The notes: a model not told the origin generated them from the letters alone. A stretch of 54,891 bases of DNA from an uncultured Clostridia bacterium (GCA_944384855.1 CALWUY010000012.1:1-54891), one strand, 5' to 3'; numbered from the stretch's first letter, positions 1 to 9,341 are shown. Made by a program: numbers and translations.

Positions 1-60
1 ACTGTTAAAGATGTAGAAGAACTTCTGCCCTGGAACGCACCCGACGCTTGCAAAATTTAA
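1..60 (+). CDS. IS66-family transposase, C-terminal fragment (partial)
   Basis: An open frame runs from the window edge to a TAA at 58-60 and encodes only the last 19 residues of a protein, including the motif VEELLPWNAPDACK. A C-terminal 'LLPW' motif followed by a short tail with Cys-Lys is typical of IS66-family DDE transposases. A transcription terminator and an IS66-like terminal repeat follow directly, which supports the assignment. The rest of the element lies outside the window, so I cannot tell whether it is intact. Confidence 0.7.
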   Translation, partial: TVKDVEELLPWNAPDACKI

Positions 61-71
61 CAATTCTCTTT

Positions 72-103
72 ACCTGCCGTACTGTCTACGACAGGTATTT
101 TTA
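72..103 (+). terminator. Intrinsic terminator of the transposase gene
   Basis: ACCTG and CGTA (72-76, 78-81) pair with TACG and CAGGT (87-90, 92-96) across one mismatch and a 5-nt loop. The hairpin is followed by ATTTTTA. It begins 11 bases after the transposase stop codon. Confidence 0.65.
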
Positions 104-139
104 TACGCCTTTAGGTTTGACGCTTACCCTTTTAAAGCG

Positions 140-173
140 ACAACCGCAAGTAAGTTTACTTACTTGCGGTTGT
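140..173. terminator. Strong inverted repeat between the IS end and the glycosidase gene
   Basis: ACAACCGCAAGTAAGT (140-155) is perfectly complementary to 158-173, giving a near-continuous 14-16 bp stem. On the plus strand it is followed by TTTTG. On the minus strand, downstream of the glycosidase stop at 191, the tail is only CGCTTTAAAAGG. It probably served as the glycosidase terminator, possibly in both directions. The IS end lies 12 bp beyond it. Confidence 0.6.
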
Positions 174-190
174 TTTGTATTATAAAGACA

Positions 191-2377
191 TTATAAATTT
201 TCAAACAGATATTTTCTTAAAAATGTATAATCACGGGAATCGACCCTACCGTCGATTTCTAAGTCGTATTCGGATTTATATATGCCGTTATCTTCAAGCA
301 AAGCATTTTTAATTGCTATAAGACTACGCATATCGGTATCTTCCCTGACCGAATACTCTCTTTCTACCTCTTGCCAGTTTTCCTGTTCGACTGTTTCTCC
401 TTCGAACATCTGCTGCAAAATGAAATATATAGGCTTATGCGATTTAAACGAACCGTCGGCATTGACTTCGTTTATTCCGAAATGTCCTCCACCTCCGAAA
501 TTATTCGGTTCATCATAAAATTCATATACGGTACATCCGATTACAAAATCTTTATCGTAATAATCTTTTATGGCCTCAACTAAAGGATCCCACCATGAGC
601 TTTTTTTGTAATCAGGATCTATTGTACCGTTATCGTAGTTGTAATAATAGTTCATCCACATATTTGTTTCACATATTATAATCGGTTTTTTGAATAAATC
701 GTAAAGCTCCTGCCCTGAGTTGTAGCAATCAGAAGGGTCGTTCCCGTAATCGAACATATCCTGATACCAGTCATGTCCCGTTACATCCCATTCAACGCCT
801 TCCTGCTGGAAGTATTTAAGTATTCCGTAATGGACCCAAGCAATATTAAGGACACGTTTTATATCAGTATTAGCATCTGCGATCCCTAACGAAGCGGCTT
901 TGACCTGCTCTGTGATTTTTCTCAGAGAAGGCTCGGGATATTCACTTATTTCACTGCCTGTTCCGCACATTTCGAACAAGCCCATAATGGCTACATCCAT
1001 TTCATTGTCTATCTGAATATAATCTATCTTACCGCAGCCGTGCTTACCGTCATAACGGGTCGCGTACATTCTGTAATATTCCCTTATAGCATCCAAATCC
1101 ACCTGCACTGTCGGGTCAAAAGTTCTGCCCGGTATATACACTATAAGCATTACCTTTATTCCGTAAGCGTTGCACAGCTTTACGGTTTTGTCAAGATGTG
1201 GGAAATTGTCTACAGCGTCAACCCGCAGCAGACTGCCGCCCATCTCTTTAAGCTGTTTAATTTGAAGCTCAAGATTTTCTTCCCTGTATGACGTGCTCCA
1301 CTGAGGCGCGTGCATAACTGCTCCCAAATCAAAATCGCTGCGATAATTGAGCACAGTATCTCCTTGGGAGACAGAATAAGTAAGCGCAACATTTGTAAGC
1401 CTTATATAATCGGCATCAACACTGTGAAGTATAAAACCGGTTACCATCTCCGGATTATATGTCTTAAGCGTAGTGCTGTCGAACTCACGGTATTCACCGT
1501 CGGTCGTAAGCACTATATGGTTCCAGCCGGCGTTTACCGTAAAGGATTTATGCAATGAACGGTTATCGTAAAACTCAAAAGGAAATTCCGCTGAGCCTAA
1601 AGACATCCATACGGTACCCGCTTTATCGGAATAAAAGTCAAACTCTAAGTATTTAGCCGCCGTAATGTCAAACGGATCCATCATCATATAACGAAATGCG
1701 AAAGCATATGTAGGATAATCAAAAAAACGCTCGTCGGTAAAATTGTTCTGTGAGCCTTTAAGATCTACCTGCCTTGTAGCGACTATGTCTTCATAAACAT
1801 AGTCGGGTACAGGTACATCATTGTATCCTTGCGGGATGTACGAAGTAAGCGCCACATTTGTAAGCCGCACATATCCGGCGTCTACGCTGTGAAGTATAAA
1901 ACCGGTTACCATCTCCGGATTGTAAGTCATAAATGTGGTACTGTCAGCCTCACGGTATTCACCGTCGGTTGTAAGCACAACATGGTTCCATCCTTCATTG
2001 ACGGTAAACGATTTATGCAATGATCGGTTATCGTAAAACTCAAAATGCATGTGCGCTGAGCCCAAAGACATCCATACGGTACCCGCTTTATCGGAATAAA
2101 AATCAAACTCTATGTATTCAGCTACCGTAATGTCAAGCGGTTTTGTCATCATATCGTAAAATCCGTTGGCGTATGTGGGAAAATCAAAAAAGCGTTCATC
2201 TGTCACATTATTCTTTGTTCCGTACAGATCAACTTGCCTGGTGTCAATGATATCATCATAAACATAATCCGCCTCAGGAACTACACTGTGATCCATATTA
2301 TTGAACGGAACATCTGAGGTGAAAGCAAAATTATAAAATGTCCAGTCATAATCTTCCTGAGGTGTAAAAGGCTCCAT
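191..2377 (-). CDS. Clan GH-A glycoside hydrolase with binding modules and dockerin-like C-terminus (3' part of a frameshifted gene)
   Basis: This 728-residue frame is the downstream part of a gene beginning at 3306. It holds two near-identical modules of about 150 residues (37-187, 192-339), each with aromatic residues and a 'GWNH(V/I)VL' strand, resembling carbohydrate-binding beta-sandwiches. A TIM-barrel region follows (345-660). E459 in 'QIDNEMD' looks like the clan GH-A acid/base, and E570 in 'IICETNMW' looks like the nucleophile. Residues 704-725 contain a single dockerin-type calcium motif (DLEIDGRVDSRDYTFLRK). The exact GH family is not clear; GH39 or GH5-like are options. ATG 2377 has no convincing ribosome site, and open frame continues upstream of it, so it is probably not a real start. 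Confidence 0.7.
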   Translation of the reverse strand: MEPFTPQEDYDWTFYNFAFTSDVPFNNMDHSVVPEADYVYDDIIDTRQVDLYGTKNNVTDERFFDFPTYANGFYDMMTKPLDITVAEYIEFDFYSDKAGTVWMSLGSAHMHFEFYDNRSLHKSFTVNEGWNHVVLTTDGEYREADSTTFMTYNPEMVTGFILHSVDAGYVRLTNVALTSYIPQGYNDVPVPDYVYEDIVATRQVDLKGSQNNFTDERFFDYPTYAFAFRYMMMDPFDITAAKYLEFDFYSDKAGTVWMSLGSAEFPFEFYDNRSLHKSFTVNAGWNHIVLTTDGEYREFDSTTLKTYNPEMVTGFILHSVDADYIRLTNVALTYSVSQGDTVLNYRSDFDLGAVMHAPQWSTSYREENLELQIKQLKEMGGSLLRVDAVDNFPHLDKTVKLCNAYGIKVMLIVYIPGRTFDPTVQVDLDAIREYYRMYATRYDGKHGCGKIDYIQIDNEMDVAIMGLFEMCGTGSEISEYPEPSLRKITEQVKAASLGIADANTDIKRVLNIAWVHYGILKYFQQEGVEWDVTGHDWYQDMFDYGNDPSDCYNSGQELYDLFKKPIIICETNMWMNYYYNYDNGTIDPDYKKSSWWDPLVEAIKDYYDKDFVIGCTVYEFYDEPNNFGGGGHFGINEVNADGSFKSHKPIYFILQQMFEGETVEQENWQEVEREYSVREDTDMRSLIAIKNALLEDNGIYKSEYDLEIDGRVDSRDYTFLRKYLFENL
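1361..2269 (-). repeat. 465-bp tandem duplication inside the glycosidase gene
   Basis: The module starting 'DYVYDDIIDTRQVDL' (1805-2269) recurs as 'DYVYEDIVATRQVDL' (1361-1804) with a period of exactly 155 codons. Similarity holds at DNA level: for example CTGTGAAGTATAAAACCGG occurs at 1422 and again at 1887. Two more diverged copies lie in the upstream part of the gene. The near identity suggests a recent internal duplication. Confidence 0.75.
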
Positions 2378-2388
2378 AAACAGAGTTT

Positions 2389-3306
2389 TTACTTGAGATA
2401 TATCCCATTTTCAGTTTCGGTTTCATATATGTTGGACCATTTTGAAAGATCTATTACTATATGATTATATCCCTCGTTGATGCTCTCTATAACATAACGC
2501 TTTCTTGCGGGTTGATCACCGCTTGTGGTAGAGAGCCATATAACATAATTATTAAAGTCAGCGTTAGCATATAAATCAAACTCAAAATATTTTGCATAGG
2601 AAGCAGATATCGGATCCCCGTCATTTATGTAAAAACTGTCGGTATAATTCATAGTTACGCCTGATTGCTGAACCCAGTTATAAACAACTCCCTCTTTTTC
2701 AAACGCGCTGTAAGGGTAAATATTATTCATCGCGCTATCGGTCGACACATCAGTCGTAAAAGCCCAGTTTGCAAAGTTCATACTAAACTCTTCGCTTTCA
2801 GCGGTCATAGGTGTCCCTTCCAAAAACATTGTAAGGATTTTTGATCTGTCATACACTATTTGATTGAAATTAGCGTAATCTAAAACACGACTTAAATCTA
2901 TCACCACATGATTCCAGCCCTTATTAAGCTTGGGAAACTCAAATTTTGCCCTGCCCGATTCATGCCATGTACTGCATGAAATCCAAAGCATCAAATTGTT
3001 GAGAATATCTACATCAGACCAAACATCAAATTCAATATATTTTGCCCGTGTTGTGTCTACAACGCTTGCATCTGAATTTAAATATGTATATTGATGCCAA
3101 TACATATTTATGGGAGAATTTCCTATAAATTCTCCCGAACCCCAAAAAGAGCCTCTCCTTTCCGCGACGGAATAAGGATATACATTATTCATCTCAGGCA
3201 CTACATCACTATAGGAGACAGCGCTCACCGGTAATACACTTATAATCATTATAACCGATAACATAACTGCCACTATGCCTTTGAACCTTTTCTTTGAAGC
3301 TATCAT
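2389..3306 (-). CDS. Signal peptide and two binding modules of the GH-A glycosidase (5' part of a frameshifted gene)
   Basis: Encodes 305 residues: an N-terminal signal peptide (about 1-29, ending 'LPVSAV'), then two modules related to those downstream (about 36-185 and 190-305). The start has GGAG eight bases upstream. It stops at 2389 with 'ENGIYLK'. Shifting by one base in the GGG at about 2406-2408 gives 'ENGDISQVKTLFMEPFTP', which aligns with the paralogous 'YDRSKILTMFLEGTP' in the first module and runs straight into the downstream frame. The two frames are therefore one gene of about 1,040 codons with a one-base deletion or a sequencing error. It begins 32 bases after glutamine synthetase ends, so co-transcription is possible. 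Confidence 0.75.
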   Translation of the reverse strand: MIASKKRFKGIVAVMLSVIMIISVLPVSAVSYSDVVPEMNNVYPYSVAERRGSFWGSGEFIGNSPINMYWHQYTYLNSDASVVDTTRAKYIEFDVWSDVDILNNLMLWISCSTWHESGRAKFEFPKLNKGWNHVVIDLSRVLDYANFNQIVYDRSKILTMFLEGTPMTAESEEFSMNFANWAFTTDVSTDSAMNNIYPYSAFEKEGVVYNWVQQSGVTMNYTDSFYINDGDPISASYAKYFEFDLYANADFNNYVIWLSTTSGDQPARKRYVIESINEGYNHIVIDLSKWSNIYETETENGIYLK

Positions 3307-3338
3307 TTTCTTTTCTCCTTAAATAACTTTTATTTTAA

Positions 3339-5429
3339 TTAATTGCTGAACAGAAGCTCACCGTAACTCGGATACGGCCAGTAGTCAGACGGCATAACGC
3401 TTTCCGCGCTGTCAGCGTACTTCCTTATATCACACATATTCTTTAAAATTATGTCGTGATATTCTTTTGCCTTTTCAAAGACGTCCCGGCTTCTTTCGGC
3501 AGATGATACCGCCATTTTAAGCTCACCTGTCAGACTAAATATTTCATTATTGGCGGCGGACAGCCGGGCAATCAATTCCCTTTCCACCGATGAATTGATT
3601 CCTCCGATACTGTTTTTATTTAAAACAGCAGTACACAAAGAATCCGTGTAAGCCGTAATAGCCGGAATAACTTCCCTGTTCATCATATCAATCAATGTAA
3701 GAGCTTCAATATGCAGTATTTTTGAATAATTCTCAAGAATAATGTCTACTCTTGAATTAATTTCAGCACGGTTCAATACTTTGTGCTTTTCAAACATTTC
3801 AATATTTTTTTCGCTTTTCAAAAGCGGCAAAGCATCAACTGTGCTTTCAAGATTTAAAAGTCCGCGTCTTTGAGCTTCTTCCTTCCATTCTTTTGAGTAT
3901 CCGTCGCCGTTGAAAATTATTCTCCCGTTGTTTTCGATTACTTCCTTGACAATACAGTTGATTTCCTCATTGATATTATCTGATTTTTCAAGCCTGTCCG
4001 CAAATTCCGAAAAGACTTCGGCAACCATGGTGTTAAGCATAACATTGGCATCAGATATCGAAGATGACGACCCCAGCATTCTGAATTCAAATTTATTTCC
4101 TGTGAAAGCAAAGGGAGATGTACGGTTCCGGTCTGTATTATCCTTACGTATGGCCGGTATAATATCTGCTCCCACATTCATATTTATCCGCTCGGTATTG
4201 TCATGATGAATACCTTTGGCTATATCTTTTAAAATGTCGGTAAGCTCTTCGCCTAAAAAAATCGAAATTATCGCCGGTGGAGCCTCATTTGTTCCCAGTC
4301 TATGATCATTTCCGGCGGTTGCCACCGAAATTCTGAGCAATTCCTGATGCTCGTCCACTGCTTTTATGATAGCCGCCAAAGAAAGAAGAAACAACGGATT
4401 TTTATCCGGGGTCTTTCCGGGCTTCAGGAAATTTATTCCGTTGTCTGTGGAAAGAGACCAGTTATTGTGCTTGCCGCTGCCGTTAACTCCTTCAAACGGT
4501 TTTTCGTGCAAAAGGCAAACAAATCCATGGCGCAGTGCAATCTTTTTCATCATTTCCATCGTAAGCTGATTATGATCAGCAGCGATATTGGCAGTGGTAA
4601 AAACCGGAGCCAGTTCGTGCTGTGCCGGTGCCACCTCGTTATGCTCTGTTTTGGCAAGTACACCCATTTTCCAAAGCTCAGCGTCAAGTTCACGCATAAA
4701 TGCAGCCACTCTCGGTTTCAGTACTCCGAAATAGTGATCGTCCATTTCCTGACCTTTAGGCGGCATTGACCCTATAAGTGTCCTTCCGCAAAACACAAGA
4801 TCCGGACGCTTTTCATATACTTGTCTGTCAACAAGAAAATATTCCTGTTCAGGTCCTACAGTAACATTGACCCGTTTTACTTCAGTATGGCCGAACAGTC
4901 TGATTATCCTGAGCGCCTGCTTATTTATTGCCTCCATGCTGCGCAGCAAAGGAGTTTTTTTATCGAGAGCTTCTCCCGAATATGAGCAGAAAGCAGTCGG
5001 AATACATAACGTTTCGTCTTTTACAAAAGCATAAGAGCTCGGATCCCATGCAGTATATCCTCTCGCCTCAAAAGTAGCCCTGAGTCCACCCGAAGGAAAC
5101 GATGATGCATCCGGTTCACCTTTTATAAGCTCTTTGCCCGAAAACTCCATTATTATATTTCCATCTTCTGTAGGACTGATAAAACTGTCATGCTTTTCGG
5201 CGGTAATACCGGTCATCGGCTGAAACCAATGCGTAAAATGCGTAGCACCCTTTTCAAGCGCCCAGTCTTTCATAGCCGCAGCCACAGTGTCCGCAATACC
5301 GCTGTCGATAGTTTTGCCTTCCTTCATTGTACTCTTTAACGCACTGTATACATCCTCCGGCAGTCGCTCTTTCATTACCGAATCGTTAAAAACATTTATC
5401 CCGAAAAGTTCGCTCGCTTTATTCAACAT
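3339..5429 (-). CDS. glnN: Type III glutamine synthetase
   Basis: ATP-dependent formation of glutamine from glutamate and ammonium; the main ammonia-assimilating enzyme in many gut anaerobes. At 696 residues it has the length of the GSIII family (about 700) rather than type I (about 440-470). Visible signatures are 'EHNEVAPAQHE' (about 262-272), 'VNGSGKHNNWS' (315-325) and the GSIII hallmark 'NDHRLGTNEAPPAI' (374-387). The start is ATG 5429, preceded by GGAG at 8-nt spacing, rather than the GTG three codons upstream. A near-perfect promoter lies 45 bases upstream, so the gene has its own transcript. No glnR or nitrogen-regulatory gene is adjacent. Confidence 0.97.
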   Translation of the reverse strand: MLNKASELFGINVFNDSVMKERLPEDVYSALKSTMKEGKTIDSGIADTVAAAMKDWALEKGATHFTHWFQPMTGITAEKHDSFISPTEDGNIIMEFSGKELIKGEPDASSFPSGGLRATFEARGYTAWDPSSYAFVKDETLCIPTAFCSYSGEALDKKTPLLRSMEAINKQALRIIRLFGHTEVKRVNVTVGPEQEYFLVDRQVYEKRPDLVFCGRTLIGSMPPKGQEMDDHYFGVLKPRVAAFMRELDAELWKMGVLAKTEHNEVAPAQHELAPVFTTANIAADHNQLTMEMMKKIALRHGFVCLLHEKPFEGVNGSGKHNNWSLSTDNGINFLKPGKTPDKNPLFLLSLAAIIKAVDEHQELLRISVATAGNDHRLGTNEAPPAIISIFLGEELTDILKDIAKGIHHDNTERINMNVGADIIPAIRKDNTDRNRTSPFAFTGNKFEFRMLGSSSSISDANVMLNTMVAEVFSEFADRLEKSDNINEEINCIVKEVIENNGRIIFNGDGYSKEWKEEAQRRGLLNLESTVDALPLLKSEKNIEMFEKHKVLNRAEINSRVDIILENYSKILHIEALTLIDMMNREVIPAITAYTDSLCTAVLNKNSIGGINSSVERELIARLSAANNEIFSLTGELKMAVSSAERSRDVFEKAKEYHDIILKNMCDIRKYADSAESVMPSDYWPYPSYGELLFSN

Positions 5430-5473
5430 GGTCCCCACTCCCAGTGTTTATCAATCATACAGATAATACAATA

Positions 5474-5502
5474 ATTATATAATTTTTAATCAGTATTGTC
5501 AA
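5474..5502 (-). promoter_or_regulatory. Sigma-A promoter of glnN
   Basis: On the minus strand, TTGACA (5497-5502), a 17-base spacer and TATAAT (5474-5479): an exact match to consensus with optimal spacing. The expected start site is near 5467, giving a leader of about 38 nt before ATG 5429. The -35 box lies in the short gap after the transglutaminase-like gene. Confidence 0.9.
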
Positions 5503-5522
5503 CGAAAATTCCGCTTTGAATG

Positions 5523-6746
5523 TTATTGTTCATAATACAATACCAATATATCTCTTTCAAACGCATAGCTTGTTATTGTTATACCTTTAAGCTCTCTCTG
5601 TATATTTGCGACAAAAGCTTCATCATCTTTATTGAATTCATTTTTTATATAATCGCTTTTGAGCCAAAAATCAGCATATCTGTTTTTTTTCTCATAACTC
5701 TGCGTTATAAATTCCGCAGCCTTTTTTGCATATTCCCGCTCAAAATCGTCTCCTAAAACATGCCCGTATTTTTCATAATATCCGTTGCCGCTGTAACTGC
5801 ATATACGTTCAACAAAATTAAATGATGTTCCTGAGTTTATTTCTTCATCGCTCATCTGCGTATGAAGCGGCGATATCGTATGGTCAAATTCCAACTGCTC
5901 GTTTGTAATATTAAAATAAAAGTACGGATAATCAGGCCTGTCATTCCAGGTGACATCTACAAAACTGTGTTTGCCGTCGATATTCACACTGTTCCACATG
6001 TGACCTTCTCCGTCTGCCTTTCCAACAATTAAATCGCACTCTATGCCAACCTCGTTGCACAGCAGCTTGAATGCTCTTGAATATCCTTCACACAGCGCTT
6101 TTTTACCTACAAGGCATCCGTAAGAAGTATTTGAAAATTCATTTTCCTCACTGTACTCTGTGTTGGCGCATATATAATCATTGAAAAACTTTTCTTTTTC
6201 AAATTGACTGTCATACTCCTGAGCAGTGTCGATTATTTGCTCTACGGTGCTGTCAAGTGTGTTTCTCATTTTATCGCGTTCCGAACGATTGACCGGATAC
6301 TTCAGATTCTTGTTATCAGATGTATTCAGTTCAAATGCTATGCAGATAGCGTCACCGCTTACCGCATTTGTATTTTTCCCCACCATATATGTATCAGGCA
6401 TCCAGAATATATCGGCATTATCATTTAATACTGCTCTGTAAGCAATCGTAATATCCTTTACAACACCGTCATAATCGTTACACAGTTTTATATATCCTTT
6501 AGGCATCTCTTCGCAAATAGAATATATTTTTTTATATATTTCTCTTTGCTTTTGATTTAAAGAATTATAGCATGAGTCGAATTCCGGAGATGTTATATAA
6601 TACTCCTCAGTGATAATCTCAATTTCCTGCTGATCTACATTATTGATGTTATAAAAAAAATCACTTACTGTATTTATAACATTACAGCTGCTGAAACACA
6701 AAACCATGATAATTAAAGAAATACTTACAGCGATTATCTTTTTCAT
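5523..6746 (-). CDS. Transglutaminase-like lipoprotein
   Basis: A 407-residue protein with a lipoprotein signal peptide: hydrophobic stretch 4-20, then lipobox 'CFSSC' with C21 as the lipidation site. A transglutaminase-like (papain-fold) domain occupies about 190-300, with Cys in 'ALCEGYSRAF' (C219), His in 'GEGHMWN' (H249) and Asp in 'SFVDVTWND' (D264), the expected catalytic order. Such domains act as surface proteases, cross-linkers or hydrolases; the substrate cannot be read from the sequence. The region after about 310 is not recognised. It lies 20 bases downstream of the membrane-anchored 209-residue protein, so the two are probably one transcript and may act together at the cell surface. 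Confidence 0.85.
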   Translation of the reverse strand: MKKIIAVSISLIIMVLCFSSCNVINTVSDFFYNINNVDQQEIEIITEEYYITSPEFDSCYNSLNQKQREIYKKIYSICEEMPKGYIKLCNDYDGVVKDITIAYRAVLNDNADIFWMPDTYMVGKNTNAVSGDAICIAFELNTSDNKNLKYPVNRSERDKMRNTLDSTVEQIIDTAQEYDSQFEKEKFFNDYICANTEYSEENEFSNTSYGCLVGKKALCEGYSRAFKLLCNEVGIECDLIVGKADGEGHMWNSVNIDGKHSFVDVTWNDRPDYPYFYFNITNEQLEFDHTISPLHTQMSDEEINSGTSFNFVERICSYSGNGYYEKYGHVLGDDFEREYAKKAAEFITQSYEKKNRYADFWLKSDYIKNEFNKDDEAFVANIQRELKGITITSYAFERDILVLYYEQ

Positions 6747-6766
6747 AATTCACCTTTAATAACAAA

Positions 6767-7396
6767 TTATTCTATAATTCGGACCGTTTTACTTATTTCA
6801 CTCATACTGTCCTGCCAAAAGTAACAGTCGGGTACGGTAAGGTCTGTATTGCTGTTTTCTATTATATATAAAAAATCGTTCCTCGAAAACCCTTTGTCAG
6901 CGATTGAAGAAAAAATTTTTTCTATTATTTCTTTTCTTAATTCACCTGTGTGAGGCGTAGTAGTTAAAATATCCGTAACCTGTACTCCCGTATAGGTCAG
7001 GTTTTCATCATTAATGTTAAGCTCCAAACCGCCTAAAATATCTATTATACCCCCTAAAAGACTGTAATCCGAAGAAACGGTATAATCTACCGGATAACCG
7101 TATATTTCTTCGCTGTCTTTATCGTCGGCAAAGACTGCGCTTACACAGCTGCCTTCGAAATCAAGATATATAAGTGTTTTACTGCCCGAAATGTCAAAAA
7201 GGATACCGGCACTTTCGGGACTGTAAGAATACGGAATATCTTTCACTTCGCTCTTGACCGGCGTCTTCATTTTTGAACTGAGATAAAAATATCCCGCTCC
7301 TATAAATACGGTACAGCACATACATGAAATTATAACGGTTTTAAAAAACAGTTTCCATTTACTCAGCAAAATAATCACCCAGGATATTTTGCCCAA
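6767..7396 (-). CDS. Membrane-anchored protein of unknown function, faintly LCP-like
   Basis: A 209-residue protein with one N-terminal membrane helix (about 16-36) and an extracytoplasmic remainder. The stretch 'GGIIDILGGLELNINDE' followed by 'TGVQVTDIL' recalls part of the LytR-CpsA-Psr fold ('LVDALGGVEVDVPE...' and 'LNGEQAL'), but the Arg and Asp residues expected for LCP catalysis are not evident and the domain is short. I treat it as an unassigned, possibly degenerate relative. The start is uncertain: TTG 7396 opens the frame just past the ftsH terminator, and a second TTG a few codons in has a better ribosome site (GGTGA). It precedes the transglutaminase-like lipoprotein. Confidence 0.6.
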   Translation of the reverse strand: MGKISWVIILLSKWKLFFKTVIISCMCCTVFIGAGYFYLSSKMKTPVKSEVKDIPYSYSPESAGILFDISGSKTLIYLDFEGSCVSAVFADDKDSEEIYGYPVDYTVSSDYSLLGGIIDILGGLELNINDENLTYTGVQVTDILTTTPHTGELRKEIIEKIFSSIADKGFSRNDFLYIIENSNTDLTVPDCYFWQDSMSEISKTVRIIE

Positions 7397-7414
7397 AAAT
7401 TCAGATTAAATATC

Positions 7415-7445
7415 AAAAAACGGCGCAAATTTTAAATTTGTGCCG
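7415..7445 (-). terminator. Terminator of the hprK-ftsH operon
   Basis: On the minus strand a 9-bp stem (7437-7445 with 7421-7429, one G-U pair) has a 7-nt loop and is followed by a run of six T (7415-7420). It starts 8 bases after the ftsH stop. Confidence 0.85.
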
Positions 7446-7453
7446 TTTACTGA

Positions 7454-9337
7454 TCAGTTCTGCATTATGGCGCGGAACTCGTCTCCTGAAATTTTTTCTC
7501 TTTCAAACAGCATACGCGCCACTTCATGCAGCTTAGGCATTGCATTGTTAAGCAGTTCGAGTGCTTTTGTATACTGTGCCATCACTACATTTTCTATTTC
7601 TTCATCTATTACGGCAGCAGTTTTTTCGGAATAATTCGGAGTAGATGAAAAATCTCTGCCCAAAAATACTTCGTTATTGTCATTGCCGTAAGTCACAAGT
7701 CCGAGCCTGTCACTCATTCCGAACCGCGTAACCATTTTTCTTGCCAAATCCGTGGCTCGTTCTATATCGTTAGAAGCACCTGTGCAGACATCATCCTGTG
7801 TAAGCTGTTCAGCCGCCCGTCCACCGAGAAGCGAGCAAATCTGTTCTAACATATGATTTTTGGAAACATGACCTTTTTCCTCTGTCGGAATATACATTGT
7901 ATATCCGGCTGCCATACCGCGCTGTATAATCGAAATCTGATGAACCGGATCCTGTGTCGGAAGAAAATAAGATACTACCGCATGTCCTGCTTCATGATAC
8001 GATGTAACCATCTTATCCTTATCATTAACAACATGTGATTTCTTTTCGGTTCCCATTACAACCTTAATTGTAGCTTCCTCAATTTCCTCCTGGGTTATTG
8101 CCTTTTTGCCGTGGCGAACCGCAAGCAGCGCAGCTTCATTAAGCAGATTTTCAAGATCGGCTCCGGTAAATCCTGCGGTAGACTTAGCTATTGTAGAAAG
8201 ATTTACGTCAGGTGCAAGCGGCTTTCCGCGCGAATGTACTTTAAGAATTTCTTCTCTGCCCTTGACGTCAGGATAATTAACCGTTATCTGCCGGTCAAAT
8301 CTTCCCGGACGCAACAAAGCTTTGTCAAGGATATCCGGACGGTTTGTCGCCGCCATAACTATTACGCCTTCGTTGACTCCGAATCCGTCCATCTCAACAA
8401 GCAGCTGATTAAGTGTCTGCTCACGCTCGTCATGACCGCCGCCTAAACCGGCACCTCTCTGCCTTCCGACAGCATCTATTTCATCAATAAATATTATCGC
8501 AGGCGCATTTTTCTTTGCTTCTCCGAACAGATCGCGCACACGCGATGCACCTACACCGACAAACATCTCCACAAAATCTGAACCGGAAATCGAATAGAAA
8601 GGAACCCCTGCTTCTCCTGCAACAGCACGTGCCAGCAATGTCTTACCTGTTCCGGGAGGACCGACAAGCAGTACGCCTTTAGGAATTCTGGCGCCCAACT
8701 CATTAAACTTTTTGGGGTCTTTGAGGAATTCTACAATTTCGCTCATTTCCTCTTTTTCTTCATCCGCGCCGGCAACATCGGCAAATGTGGTTTTTTTGGT
8801 AGGATCCGCCTTCCTTGCCTTGGATTTTCCGAATCCCATCGTCCTGTCTCCGCCCATTGAAGAGGTTATGGACTCATTCATCCTCTTCATGATGAAGATA
8901 CCGAATGCCACTAACAGCACTGCCATCAGTATTGTCGGAAGCAGGCTTGCAAGCCATGCGCCTTCTCCGCCTCTTTCGAGATTATATACTATCGCGTTTT
9001 CTGTGCCTTCATTAGCATCGTTTATTTCATTGATAGCATCTCTTACGTCTTCAATAAATATGTCCGGATCCGCTATTTGATACTTATATCTTTTTACATT
9101 ACTGTTGCCGTTTACATCAATTTTGGCATTCTCGGCATCTTCCCGCTTGATATATACAAGCTCGCCGCTGTAAAGATTTAACTCAAATTCGGAAATTTCA
9201 TTGTTTTTTACCATCTGGACGATTTGGGAATACTTCATTTCGTCACTGTCTCTCATAAGATACGATACCGACATTACCGTTGCAATAAATATTATCGGTA
9301 TTGCAATATATAAAAGCACATTTTTAAAATTCTTCAA
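7454..9337 (-). CDS. ftsH: ATP-dependent zinc metalloprotease FtsH
   Basis: Membrane AAA+ protease that degrades misfolded membrane proteins and selected cytoplasmic regulators. The 627-residue chain has two membrane helices (about 7-27 and 128-150) flanking an external domain. The AAA module has Walker A 'GPPGTGKT' (226-233), Walker B 'FIDEID' (283-288) and 'RPGRFD' (second region of homology). The zinc motif HEAGH is at 448-452. It is the last gene of the housekeeping operon, 4 bases after hpt. The tilS-hpt-ftsH order is widely conserved in Firmicutes. Confidence 0.98.
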   Translation of the reverse strand: MKNFKNVLLYIAIPIIFIATVMSVSYLMRDSDEMKYSQIVQMVKNNEISEFELNLYSGELVYIKREDAENAKIDVNGNSNVKRYKYQIADPDIFIEDVRDAINEINDANEGTENAIVYNLERGGEGAWLASLLPTILMAVLLVAFGIFIMKRMNESITSSMGGDRTMGFGKSKARKADPTKKTTFADVAGADEEKEEMSEIVEFLKDPKKFNELGARIPKGVLLVGPPGTGKTLLARAVAGEAGVPFYSISGSDFVEMFVGVGASRVRDLFGEAKKNAPAIIFIDEIDAVGRQRGAGLGGGHDEREQTLNQLLVEMDGFGVNEGVIVMAATNRPDILDKALLRPGRFDRQITVNYPDVKGREEILKVHSRGKPLAPDVNLSTIAKSTAGFTGADLENLLNEAALLAVRHGKKAITQEEIEEATIKVVMGTEKKSHVVNDKDKMVTSYHEAGHAVVSYFLPTQDPVHQISIIQRGMAAGYTMYIPTEEKGHVSKNHMLEQICSLLGGRAAEQLTQDDVCTGASNDIERATDLARKMVTRFGMSDRLGLVTYGNDNNEVFLGRDFSSTPNYSEKTAAVIDEEIENVVMAQYTKALELLNNAMPKLHEVARMLFEREKISGDEFRAIMQN

Positions 9338-9341
9338 AAGA

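Larger units (their letters stand above)
1..127 (+). mobile_element. Right end of an IS66-family insertion sequence
   Basis: Reading inward from position 127 on the minus strand gives GTAAGCGTCAAACC (114-127), matching the GTAAGCG start common to IS66-family terminal inverted repeats. The transposase C-terminus and its terminator lie just inside. The next eight bases, CCTTTTAA (128-135), would be the target duplication if the element made the usual 8-bp copy. The left end is not in view, so the boundary is inferred from one end only. Confidence 0.65.

Noticed and set aside
2300-2420. Programmed ribosomal frameshift in the glycosidase gene
   Set aside because: No convincing slippery heptamer with downstream structure was seen, and homologous modules are normally encoded in one frame, so a deletion or sequencing error is simpler.
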